DNA of 20,922 bases from Legionellaceae bacterium (lineage in GTDB: Bacteria > Pseudomonadota > Gammaproteobacteria > Legionellales > Legionellaceae), in assembly GCA_030696465.1 (NCBI GenBank), contig JAUYSE010000227.1, positions 1-20,922 of the forward strand. Reading direction: 5' to 3'. The notes below the pieces were generated by a model. That model did not search any database. It worked only from the letters and a program-made list of their open reading frames with translations, and had not been told where the DNA came from. Shown here piece by piece: positions 7,166 to 14,933 of this stretch (its first letter is position 1; each line of letters starts with the position of its first letter). Position numbers and translations under genes: made by a program.

Positions 7166-8455
7166 ATGTGGACACATCGTCGTTCTGGTTTAAGTGATCC
7201 TCGGGGACAATACGACCATAGAAACCCCTATGAGCGCGATTATACCCGCGTCATTCATGCGGCTGCTTTTCGTCGCCTACAAAGAAAAACACAAATTCTA
7301 GGCAGTAATACCGGCGATTTTCATAGAACGCGTTTAACCCATTCGCTTGAAGTGGCCTCCATTGGTCGTAGTGTGATTCACAACTTGCATCTACATCAAC
7401 GTGCAGAACATATCTCTGGCATATTGCCTTCAGATGATCTTATTCAAGTCATAGGCTTACTCCACGACATCGGACACCCTCCATTCGGTCATGGTGGGGA
7501 GGTCGCATTAAATTACATGATGCGTAACCATGGCGGGTTCGAAGGCAACGCTCAGGCCTTACGTTTGGTTACTAAAATTGAAAATAGTTATGAGCCTTAT
7601 GGCTTAGATCTTACCCGTCGAACCTTATTGGGTATCCTAAAATACCCAATGCTCCGCAGTCAGCTCGTCGCCGCACAACAGACTCCACTGGATAAACCTT
7701 TACAGATTAATGATTGGCGGCCACCCAAAAGTATTTATGATGCTGAACAAGCTGAAATAGATTGGATCTTACAGCCCTTCGAAACCGATGAAAAACAACG
7801 TTTTCTTTCTTTAAAAAAAGCAGCACAGGCCATGCAACACGGGGAATCTGCTTATTGTAGTTTAGATTGCTCCATTATGGAGGTGGCCGATGATATCGCT
7901 TATGGTGTGCACGATTTAGAAGATGCTATCTATTTAAAAATGATTGTTCGCGAAACCTTTGATGAGAGTACTTTTCAAACTTTACGCGCTGAAACCCCTC
8001 TACCAGAGGCATTGTTCTCACAACTATTTGCCGAAAACTCAGCTATTCGCAAACAAGCCATCGGCGCATTGGTCAATTACTTTATTACAGAAACCCAACT
8101 GCATCAGACACACGAAGGCTTTGAACACCCAATTTTTCGCTACAATATCGGGCTTTCTCCGACCGCAGCAGCCTTCTTACACTTCTTGAAAAGTAGTATT
8201 TACCATTTAGTGATTGATTCTCACGAGGCGAGAATTTCAGAATATGCCGGACAAAATATTGTGATGCAATTGTTTGATGCGATTAGTGCCAACCCCCTGA
8301 GTCTACTCGACCTACAAAATCGAAAATTATATTTTCAGGTGAAAGACGAAGCCTCTGCTCAACGTGTAGTCTGTGACTATATCGCTAATATGACCGACGA
8401 GTACGCTTCTCGAATGCACGAGCGACTCTTTGGAATATATGGTACGCGCTCGTAA
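7166..8455 (+). CDS. dgt: dGTPase-like HD-domain deoxynucleotide triphosphohydrolase
   Basis: Enzymes of this family split dNTPs into deoxynucleoside and triphosphate and so control the dNTP pool. The 429-residue product has the expected N-terminus (YERDYTRVIHAAAFRRLQRKTQI, about 22-44). The metal-binding HD set is HTHSLEV-type His59, LLHDIGHPPFGH with His100/Asp101 and His104, and Asp242/Asp243 in EVADDIAYGVHDLEDAI. The length fits the dGTPase-like subgroup rather than the longer E. coli Dgt (505 residues), so substrate preference may be broader than dGTP. ATG 7166 has AAGG upstream and follows the lipoprotein gene by nine bases, so it may be the last gene of the erpA/mla transcript. No T-rich terminator hairpin is visible after the stop. 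Confidence 0.92.
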   Translation: MWTHRRSGLSDPRGQYDHRNPYERDYTRVIHAAAFRRLQRKTQILGSNTGDFHRTRLTHSLEVASIGRSVIHNLHLHQRAEHISGILPSDDLIQVIGLLHDIGHPPFGHGGEVALNYMMRNHGGFEGNAQALRLVTKIENSYEPYGLDLTRRTLLGILKYPMLRSQLVAAQQTPLDKPLQINDWRPPKSIYDAEQAEIDWILQPFETDEKQRFLSLKKAAQAMQHGESAYCSLDCSIMEVADDIAYGVHDLEDAIYLKMIVRETFDESTFQTLRAETPLPEALFSQLFAENSAIRKQAIGALVNYFITETQLHQTHEGFEHPIFRYNIGLSPTAAAFLHFLKSSIYHLVIDSHEARISEYAGQNIVMQLFDAISANPLSLLDLQNRKLYFQVKDEASAQRVVCDYIANMTDEYASRMHERLFGIYGTRS

Positions 8456-8498
8456 AGTTTGAGTTATTTTTGTCACTCCTCACTCTATTATTCAGAGC

Positions 8499-8931
8499 GA
8501 ATAAAGACACCTAATCAATTATGTCTTCAAGATTGTTAATCACCCTTTAATTTTTGCGCAACATTCAAAAAAAACACGTCATCACCTATGTCTCCAAGGT
8601 TTTTAACAATCTTTTTACATGGCATTTTGATAAAAAATATTCGTCATCAACTATGTCTCCGAGATTTTTTAATTACCTTTCTATGAGGCACTTTGATTAA
8701 AAAAACACGTTATCCCGAGCCAGTTTGAATTAAGTTAGATTCTCTGAGAGTTCCGCGAGGGATCTCCTTGCCGCTGGGATCGATCTGTCTGCAGGGGATC
8801 TCTCGCAGAATTATCTTAGGTTCTTTTCTCGGCTCAAACTGGCTAGAGATGACGGATATTTTTTATCAAAGTGCCATGTAAAAAGATTGTTAAAAAATCT
8901 CAGAGACATAGTTGATGAGGTGTCTTTAGTT
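8499..8931. repeat. MITE-like composite repeat with tandem and inverted units
   Basis: The stretch 8456-9002 has no gene; most of it is this structure. Three tandem diverged units of 65-67 bases start at 8520, 8587 and 8652. Each begins TATGTCT, continues with an A/T-rich middle, and ends in a CGTCATC or CGTTATC box. A fourth unit lies inverted at 8847-8910 and matches unit 2 closely over about 60 bases. The flanks also match as an inverted pair: 8499-8519 against 8911-8931, sharing AAAGACACCT. Inside lies a second set of inverted repeats: 11 perfect bases (8718-8728 and 8834-8844), then 17 bases with 14 matches (8751-8767 and 8794-8810). No transposase frame is present, so this would be a non-autonomous element. 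I do not recognise the family. Confidence 0.75.
8520..8716 (+). repeat. Three tandem 65-67 bp units (left arm of the composite repeat)
   Basis: The units are at 8520-8586, 8587-8651 and 8652-8716. All begin TATGTCT and end in a CGTCATC or CGTTATC box, with an A- or T-run in the middle. Units 2 and 3 are the closest pair; unit 1 is more diverged. The unit length and lack of unique spacers separate this from a CRISPR array. Confidence 0.7.
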
Positions 8932-9002
8932 CGGAATGATAAGGCAGACTGTTATGCTTTTCCAAAGAAAAAGAAACAAAGAAACAAAATTTAAGGATTT
9001 TT

Positions 9003-9045
9003 AAAAAAAGACGCCAGATAAAGTTTGAACTAAAAATCTGGCGTC
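9003..9045 (-). terminator. Rho-independent terminator of the tRNA-Ala/tRNA-Glu transcript
   Basis: On the minus strand a perfect 10-bp stem GACGCCAGAT / ATCTGGCGTC (9045-9036 and 9019-9010), with a 16-base loop, is followed directly by seven T. Its 5' arm begins inside the tRNA-Glu 3' end: GACGCCA is the last four acceptor-side bases plus CCA. The hairpin therefore competes with the folded acceptor stem. Confidence 0.85.
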
Positions 9046-9114
9046 CCCAAGGGGATTCGAACCCCTGTTACCGCCGTGAAAGGGCGATGTCCTAGGCCTC
9101 TAGACGATGGGGAC
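9039..9114 (-). tRNA. tRNA-Glu (anticodon UUC), CCA encoded
   Basis: This 76-base gene is very close to remembered E. coli tRNA-Glu. The acceptor is GTCCCCA pairing with the TGGGGAC side, the D-arm segment is CGTCTAGAGGCCTAGGACA, and the anticodon loop is CTTTCAC with anticodon TTC. The T-arm is AGGGGTTCGAATCCCCT, and the 3' CCA is encoded (9041-9039). It lies 8 bases after tRNA-Ala on the same transcript, and its last bases form part of the terminator stem. Confidence 0.97.
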
Positions 9115-9122
9115 ATATATTT

Positions 9123-9195
<73 letters not shown>

Positions 9196-9210
9196 GACTG
9201 GAGAGAGTGA

Positions 9211-9239
9211 ATTCTAGTGTGCTACGCGTAAGCTGTCAA
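9211..9239 (-). promoter_or_regulatory. Strong sigma70 promoter of the tRNA-Ala/tRNA-Glu operon
   Basis: On the minus strand, TTGACA (9239-9234) matches the -35 consensus exactly. A 17-base spacer and TAGAAT (9216-9211), one base off the -10 consensus, follow. The tRNA-Ala 5' end is 15 bases past the -10 box, leaving a very short leader. Near-consensus boxes are typical of stable-RNA promoters. Confidence 0.85.
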
Positions 9240-9370
9240 TAGTTAAATGCTAATTTTTATCAAACCATGATTGAATGCGAGTTATAAAATAGTTTGTTAC
9301 AAAAAAAATCACCACAGTGTTGAATTATATTTTATATGGTATAAAATTAAGATATATCTATTCTGAGTAT

Positions 9371-11740
9371 ATGTCCATGCCTATTCATACAACGCTTTAT
9401 GAGGTTTTGAACGTCCCCAAACATGCGACTAGCTCAGTCATAAAAAAAGCTTATATGACACTAGCGTTAAAATATCATCCCGATAAATGGAGTCATCTCC
9501 CTGATAAACACCCCGAAAAAGAAGCAGCTGCAAGATTTTTTACAGATATTTCCGCTGCCTATTCGACACTCACAGACACCGACAAAAAAAAAAAATATGA
9601 TCAATCTTTATTACCTTTTATTGAGCAGTACCAACAACAACTCAGTTTCTACCACACAAGCCTTTCCGAGTATAAAAATGCTCTCGCACAACAGCCCCTT
9701 AAATTTACACTTTTGCAGCAACTATACGAAAACCTACAACAACAAATAAAAAATTTAACGCCCATACAAGATTTTTCAAAAGTAAATGCAGCAAGCCCCT
9801 CCGCATCCATTGTTCAAAACAATAAAAGCGTTCTCAATCTGGGGGAGTGCTTTGAGTTAAGCTTCTTAGAGTCCCTTCAAAAACCTCCGAGCAATCCCTT
9901 CGAAAAGCTTTCTGCAGAAGAACAAGCAAGGCTGCAGCAACAAGATGACGATTCACAATCTCTATTATTTGCTATGTACAGTGCCCACCTGCAACACAAG
10001 CTCAAAACCCAGAGCAACTATAGTGCAGCAAACATTTGTCTCTGCCTCCACGTATTCAACGATATTTCTCTGGAGGAGGTACATGAGACTTATCAAAATA
10101 CACCTTTAGTGGTCCAAGCCGCAGTCCTAAAGAATGCCAACAATATTCATCTGGTTGGAAAACAAGCGCTACTAAGTGCTTTAAAAGCGCCTACATCCTC
10201 TATTTCTATCTTATTAAGTGATCAGCCCTCTTTATTCTCTGGTGCGATCTATGGTCAAGATATCGACGTATGCTTAGCGGCGCTTGCGGTCTTCTCGCCA
10301 TACATACACTATATTGAGAAAAAAACGCTGCTTAGCATCCTCAAAGAGCGCGAAAACTCTATCCTACATAAAATCATCAAAAACAATCCTATTGAGTTTT
10401 CTAAACTCGCGCTTGGACAAGATCCAGAGGTTGCTGCAGAGGCTGTGCGTATACATGCGCCTTATATGGAACACCTTGCAAATGAAGACATTTTACTTGA
10501 TACACTTGCTGCGCAAGCTAAACATATGCTCATCCCTCACCCCTTATCTATATTTTCTGCGGCTCGCCAAAAAGATCCAGCCTTTATTTTTAAAATTTAC
10601 CAAAAATATAACAAAAAAATTCTAGAACAAGTAAACAACGACGATTTATTTACAAAAATATTTGCATCATATAAGGATGAAATTGCGATTGCAGATATTC
10701 CTGAGCGCTTCAAAAGTGTCGATTTTTCTTTAGCGCTTCTACAGCGATCCCCTGAAAATATTCAATATATCACGAACAAAGCAACCGTATTGTCGCTCTT
10801 GGAGCATCCTAGTAAACCGCTAAAATCCTGCACGCTCACCCAATTGTCGCCTGCTCTACAAAATGACCCTCTCTTCATCTTTGAGTTTTATAAAAAATAT
10901 GATTCGCAAGCACTAAAATCTATCAGTGCCAGCGTATTTGCGCAAATTACATCGAAGCATTCCGCAGCGATCCCCTTTAAAGATCTACCTACTCATACGC
11001 AAACATTGCAAAAATGTCTAACGGCTCTGGAGAAAGATCCTAAAAATATTGGGTATATTTCTAACAAAGCCGTTCTCTTGCAAATATTAGAGCAAAAATC
11101 TTCTCAGCCTTATACACTCCAGCAGTTATCGCCTGACTTACAAAAAGATCCCGACATTATTATGCAGGTCAACAAATTAATCAACGCACATGAAAATGCG
11201 CAATTTGAGTGTGTGTTTACTCATTTCAAAAAAAATCCGCAAAAAAACCTCGCTGCACTCTATAAAGTAATACAGCCGCTTACTCTAGAGAAAAAGCTAT
11301 TCCGATTAAAAACCATTGCAACACTAGTAAAAACCATTGCAACACTAGACTCTAAACAGGAAATACACCCTTTTGACCTCTATGTTCATTATGTAGAAAA
11401 ACAGGCAGTTAAATCTCCTGAAGTAAAATTAATGAAAGCTCTTGAAAAAATTCGTGCTTATATAAAAAAATTAGAGAAACTCAGTAAAGAAACCGCAACC
11501 CCGAAGGAAAAATTCTTAATTTTATCTAAGATACAGATATTAAAAAGTATCTTGACCCCTTCTTCCAGTCTAGAATCGCTACATACTATCTTAGCACATG
11601 GAGAAAACATTGCTATTCTGGGTAGACGTCGTAATCGCTGGGATTTTTTCCATCAACCCCCAAAAAGCTTAGAACTGATGAATTTCCTCGAAAAAACATT
11701 AGAGGACGTGGAGAAACATCAACCACCCGGGGTGAAGTAA
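9371..11740 (+). CDS. J-domain protein with helical repeats, possible secreted effector
   Basis: With the chosen ATG 9371 the product has 789 residues. Residues 7-80 are a J domain (TTLYEVLNVPKHATSSVIKK, HPD at 36-38, closing KKKKYDQ), which stimulates the ATPase of a DnaK/Hsp70 partner. There is no Gly/Phe region, zinc-finger or DnaJ C-terminal domain, so it is not DnaJ or CbpA. A Gln-rich linker follows. Then come at least five diverged helical units of the form AL...P.NI.YI.NKA.LL..LE (near 246, 299, 353, 452 and 546), reminiscent of DUF4116-like repeats. Two larger blocks of about 95 residues (393-479 and 488-574) are clear duplicates, with a broken third from 581. The C-terminus is Glu-rich. 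No signal peptide or membrane segment is visible. The start is uncertain: ATG 9377 and GTG 9317 also fit and none has a good ribosome site. An intracellular-pathogen effector is a guess from architecture. Confidence 0.8.
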   Translation: MSMPIHTTLYEVLNVPKHATSSVIKKAYMTLALKYHPDKWSHLPDKHPEKEAAARFFTDISAAYSTLTDTDKKKKYDQSLLPFIEQYQQQLSFYHTSLSEYKNALAQQPLKFTLLQQLYENLQQQIKNLTPIQDFSKVNAASPSASIVQNNKSVLNLGECFELSFLESLQKPPSNPFEKLSAEEQARLQQQDDDSQSLLFAMYSAHLQHKLKTQSNYSAANICLCLHVFNDISLEEVHETYQNTPLVVQAAVLKNANNIHLVGKQALLSALKAPTSSISILLSDQPSLFSGAIYGQDIDVCLAALAVFSPYIHYIEKKTLLSILKERENSILHKIIKNNPIEFSKLALGQDPEVAAEAVRIHAPYMEHLANEDILLDTLAAQAKHMLIPHPLSIFSAARQKDPAFIFKIYQKYNKKILEQVNNDDLFTKIFASYKDEIAIADIPERFKSVDFSLALLQRSPENIQYITNKATVLSLLEHPSKPLKSCTLTQLSPALQNDPLFIFEFYKKYDSQALKSISASVFAQITSKHSAAIPFKDLPTHTQTLQKCLTALEKDPKNIGYISNKAVLLQILEQKSSQPYTLQQLSPDLQKDPDIIMQVNKLINAHENAQFECVFTHFKKNPQKNLAALYKVIQPLTLEKKLFRLKTIATLVKTIATLDSKQEIHPFDLYVHYVEKQAVKSPEVKLMKALEKIRAYIKKLEKLSKETATPKEKFLILSKIQILKSILTPSSSLESLHTILAHGENIAILGRRRNRWDFFHQPPKSLELMNFLEKTLEDVEKHQPPGVK
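11307..11348 (+). repeat. Perfect 21-bp tandem duplication inside the J-domain gene
   Basis: Positions 11307-11327 and 11328-11348 are identical. The duplication keeps the frame and gives KTIATLV-KTIATL in the protein. Perfect identity in a coding region suggests a recent slippage event. Confidence 0.9.
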
Positions 11741-11744
11741 GTGA

Positions 11745-11864
11745 CTACCCCATCGCCACTGCCATTTTTCCAATATCAGCCTCTATCGTTTTAATGATTT
11801 TACCGGACTCCGTCTCTGGCTGGAAAAAGTCAGGAGGTATAGTTGTCAGACCAAAGCGTCGAGC
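11745..11864 (-). pseudogene. Possible gene remnant in frame after the eamA stop
   Basis: Directly after the TAG of eamA the same frame stays open for 39 codons, to a second TAG at 11747-11745. It reads ARRFGLTTIPPDFFQPETES followed by GKIIKTIEADIGKMAVAMG. Composition looks protein-like, but 39 open codons can occur by chance. EamA proteins normally end near the first TAG, so read-through is not needed to complete the family. It could be the 3' remnant of a lost gene. I do not recognise it. Confidence 0.2.
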
Positions 11865-12764
11865 CTACTCTGTAAATTTTTCTCCCGACGACGTCTCAGC
11901 GGTAGGCGTAAAATACGCACTCAGCCAATGAATAAACAAACCTGTCAGCACAAACATTCCAGCAATAAACTTCCAAGCATAAAAAGGCTCACCTAAGAAT
12001 AGCACTGAACTCAGAATGCCTACAATAGGGACTAAAAAAGTAAAGGGTACTACTATACCCACCGGATGATGCGTCAATAACCAATTCCATAGACCATAAC
12101 CTACCCAGGTAGACAAGTACACAATATAAATTAAAGAAATAATTCCTTGCCAAGACAAATGATAATAAATAGACAGTATCGTCTGTGGGCTATCAAACCA
12201 CATTGCAAATAAAAGCATCGGGATAAATGCCACAAAACTACTCCAAACAATCAACGAAACAATATTAATATCATGCATCGTTTTTGTAATGAGATTCCCC
12301 ATCCCCCAAGTAGCCGCTGCAGCTAACACGCACACAAACCCTAAGACGGAAATATCTTTATCAAAGTGCATCGCCACAATGATAATTCCCACAAAAGCAG
12401 TACATGCCCCTAATATTTGAGGTGTATTCAAGCGTTCTTGCAAAACTATCGCTGCAAAAATCATACTAAAAAATACTTGCACCTGCATTACCAAAGAAGC
12501 CATACCTGGCGTCATGCCTACATATAGCCCCATAAAGAGTAAAGCAAACTGTAAAGCGAACATAATAAGGCCGTACCATATCACTATCCTAAACGGTATC
12601 GCGGGTGGTTTTATAAAAAAAATGGCAGGGATACTGGCCAACATAAATCGAGTGGCACACAAAAGAAGCGGGGACATTTCGTCCAAACCCATGCGCAGAA
12701 AAATAAAATTGATACCCCAGATAACAGCCACTAAAACTGCTAGTAACAAATGTGTTAATGGCAT
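11865..12764 (-). CDS. eamA: EamA-family exporter (O-acetylserine/cysteine exporter type)
   Basis: The 299-residue inner-membrane protein has ten predicted helices in two EamA (DUF6) halves. The N-terminal AVIWGINFIFLRMGLDEMSPLLLCATRFMLA (about 14-44), the SIPAIFFIKPP that follows, GMTPGMASLVMQVQVFFSM and FLVPIVGILSSVLFLGE resemble remembered E. coli EamA (YdeD), which exports O-acetylserine and cysteine. That assignment is moderately supported; other metabolites are possible. The C-terminal 15 residues are polar and lack family support. ATG 12764 lies 11 bases after the MFS gene stop, with AGGA upstream inside the end of that gene. It appears to be the last gene of the long minus-strand run; no T-tract terminator is visible after it. 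Confidence 0.82.
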   Translation of the reverse strand: MPLTHLLLAVLVAVIWGINFIFLRMGLDEMSPLLLCATRFMLASIPAIFFIKPPAIPFRIVIWYGLIMFALQFALLFMGLYVGMTPGMASLVMQVQVFFSMIFAAIVLQERLNTPQILGACTAFVGIIIVAMHFDKDISVLGFVCVLAAAATWGMGNLITKTMHDINIVSLIVWSSFVAFIPMLLFAMWFDSPQTILSIYYHLSWQGIISLIYIVYLSTWVGYGLWNWLLTHHPVGIVVPFTFLVPIVGILSSVLFLGEPFYAWKFIAGMFVLTGLFIHWLSAYFTPTAETSSGEKFTE

Positions 12765-12775
12765 CTCAGGTTTTC

Positions 12776-14041
12776 CTATGAGGGGGTGCGCACCGACTGA
12801 CAGTACGTTTCTTTAATGAAAAAAACCATTACAAGTGCGGCTCCTAGCGACAGCACTAACAATGATAATGCGATATAATAATTTTCTAAAGAATATTGTC
12901 GCACGCCATCTACTATCTCGCCTGTCCAAGTATAATCCATCACCGCCCCGATTAAAGGCTCATATAAAGCCTCACAGAGGGCATCAAAGGTGTTCATCCA
13001 GCCCAACACGGTGGCTACCACCAGCATTGAAAAAATTTCTTTAATCATTGCGAAACAGGTAAAAAAACCACTGGCACCAAAACCAAACACAAATAATAGT
13101 AAAATAAGTGTGGCATATGACCATTGGTGATAACCAACGACGGCCCACAAACAAATCAATGCACTCGCCGTACCCAACAATAATACGGGTTTTCGACGCC
13201 CTATATAGTCTGATAACCAACCCCAAAAAGGCGCTCCGGCCGCAAAACCTATAAACACACAAGACACGGCAAATGCAGCATCGTTGCGACTTAAATGATA
13301 GGCTACTTTTAAAAACGGCACGCCCCACAGCCCACCAAAAACAGATACTGGGGCAAATGCTAAGCCACTATAAATAGACAGAATAATCGCTTGAGGATTT
13401 GTGACAATATTCCATAATTGCTTAAAAATAGAACACTCATGGCTTATCATATCGCAGGTGCTAGAGGGCTTATCTCTCACCAAAAGGTAATAGATGACCG
13501 AAAAAATTATGCCAATCACCCCAATAGCATTCAATGCCTCTCGCCAACCCAGAGATTGAACCAGTTGAGATAAAGGCATCTGACCGCCAACGGCACCGAG
13601 CATCGCCGCAGTCATAAATAAACCCGTAATGAAGGCAAATCGTTTAGCAGGAAACCACATTGACGCGAATTTAAAACAAGACACCGCAGCAAACGCAGCT
13701 CCAGCGCCCATGAGTGCTCGCATTAAGCACGCCAGCCATAAATGGTCGGTATGCGCAAACCCGAGGGTGCTCACACTACACAGCAAAATTGCAAGTGCGG
13801 TGATAATGCGAGGGCTATAGCGATCAAGCATCATACCCACTGGAATTTGCATTAACAAATAAGCATAAAAATAAAATGCAGATAAATTTCCTAGGCCCGC
13901 TGCATTCACTTGAAAAGTATGCATTAACTCTTCGGTCATTACACTCGGAGAAACTTGCACCAAATATTTATAAAAGAAAAATGACGCAGCGAGAGACCAT
14001 ATTACCCAGGGATACCATATTTTATAGGATTTAAAAATCAT
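12776..14041 (-). CDS. MFS transporter, substrate unknown
   Basis: The protein has about 421 residues and twelve predicted membrane helices. The conserved loop 2-3 motif appears as GMMLDRYSPR near residues 68-77, and the equivalent in the second half is GWLSDYIGRRKP. Gly/Ala-rich helix 4-5 stretches (RALMGAGAAFAAVSCFKFAS) fit sugar-phosphate/anion-type or general metabolite MFS carriers common in Legionella and Coxiella, but nothing fixes the substrate. I chose ATG 14041, four bases after the truB stop, with GGA about 10 bases upstream. A GTG at 14056 in the same frame overlaps truB and lacks a site. Close packing suggests co-transcription with truB. Confidence 0.88.
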   Translation of the reverse strand: MIFKSYKIWYPWVIWSLAASFFFYKYLVQVSPSVMTEELMHTFQVNAAGLGNLSAFYFYAYLLMQIPVGMMLDRYSPRIITALAILLCSVSTLGFAHTDHLWLACLMRALMGAGAAFAAVSCFKFASMWFPAKRFAFITGLFMTAAMLGAVGGQMPLSQLVQSLGWREALNAIGVIGIIFSVIYYLLVRDKPSSTCDMISHECSIFKQLWNIVTNPQAIILSIYSGLAFAPVSVFGGLWGVPFLKVAYHLSRNDAAFAVSCVFIGFAAGAPFWGWLSDYIGRRKPVLLLGTASALICLWAVVGYHQWSYATLILLLFVFGFGASGFFTCFAMIKEIFSMLVVATVLGWMNTFDALCEALYEPLIGAVMDYTWTGEIVDGVRQYSLENYYIALSLLVLSLGAALVMVFFIKETYCQSVRTPS

Positions 14042-14045
14042 TGTA

Positions 14046-14930
14046 TTATATTCCACACGTGATAGAGTTCAACAAACGCTGAACATATAAACCATCCTCT
14101 CGAATAGAGCCCAAGCCTACAAAAACACCCTCTTCCGTGTGTAAGCGTACGGTCCCAGACAAAGTAAAATCTTTCCGTACGACTTGTCCATAGTGTAAAG
14201 TTTTTATCTCTGCAAGCGAAATAATTTGTTCAGGGAAATTACGTACCATGGTCTCTATCGGTAATACCCAGCTTTTACGCTCTTCCTCACCTGCTTCGCG
14301 TAACCGTTCTAATGAATACATTGGCGCGTTTTCGTACCCTGCAGTATGCTTACGATGTAAGCGTACCACATGCGCGCCACAATCCAAAATTCGGCCGATA
14401 TCTTCTACTAAAGATCGAATATACGTACCTTTGCTACAATGTACTTGTAATGAAAAATAGGGTTGATTCCACTCAGTGAGTATGTTGCTATGGATATGCA
14501 CTTGTCGAGATTTTTGCGGCACTTCTTTGCCTTGACGCGCATAGATATAAGAGGGTTTTCCTTTATGTTTAATGGCTGAATATATAGAAGGGGTCTGAAC
14601 AATCTCACCTTGAAATTGCGCGACTGCGGAGATAACTTCCACTTCGGAGAAAGAGAAAGATTCACACACCTCGATTATCTCACCTTCAGCATCTCCCGTG
14701 CTTGTTTTGACACCAAGTTGCCCGGTAGTTTCGTACGCCTTATCCGCATCAAGAAGATATTGCGCAAATTTTGTTGCTTCGCCCAGACAAATGGGTAACA
14801 TTCCTGTCGCTAGGGGGTCTAAACTCCCGGTATGCCCTGCTTTAGATGCCGCAAAAAGACGTTTCACTTGCTGGAGTACTGCATTAGAACTCAGACCAAG
14901 TGGTTTATCTACTAAAAGAATGCCGTGCAT
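14046..14930 (-). CDS. truB: tRNA pseudouridine(55) synthase TruB
   Basis: TruB makes pseudouridine-55 in the T-loop of all elongator tRNAs and also acts as a tRNA-folding chaperone. The 294-residue product has the N-terminal GILLVDKPLGLSSN and the catalytic Asp38 in AGHTGSLDPLATGMLPICLGEATKF. Conserved downstream segments are YETTGQLG, TPSIYSAIKHKGKPSYIYARQG and CSKGTYIRSLVEDIG, with a C-terminal PUA-like region. The ATG at 14930 is three bases after the rbfA stop, with GAGG almost touching it, so translation probably depends on coupling to rbfA. The order rbfA-truB is the standard gammaproteobacterial one. Confidence 0.96.
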   Translation of the reverse strand: MHGILLVDKPLGLSSNAVLQQVKRLFAASKAGHTGSLDPLATGMLPICLGEATKFAQYLLDADKAYETTGQLGVKTSTGDAEGEIIEVCESFSFSEVEVISAVAQFQGEIVQTPSIYSAIKHKGKPSYIYARQGKEVPQKSRQVHIHSNILTEWNQPYFSLQVHCSKGTYIRSLVEDIGRILDCGAHVVRLHRKHTAGYENAPMYSLERLREAGEEERKSWVLPIETMVRNFPEQIISLAEIKTLHYGQVVRKDFTLSGTVRLHTEEGVFVGLGSIREDGLYVQRLLNSITCGI

Positions 14931-14933
14931 ACC

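Noticed and set aside
8520..8716. Tandem 65-67 bp units as a CRISPR array
   Set aside because: The units abut each other with no unique spacers, are diverged along their whole length, and no cas genes are present.
11741..11864. Bidirectional terminator between the converging J-domain and eamA genes
   Set aside because: Short GGGGT/ACCCC pairing occurs near 11730-11750 but no T-run follows on either strand.
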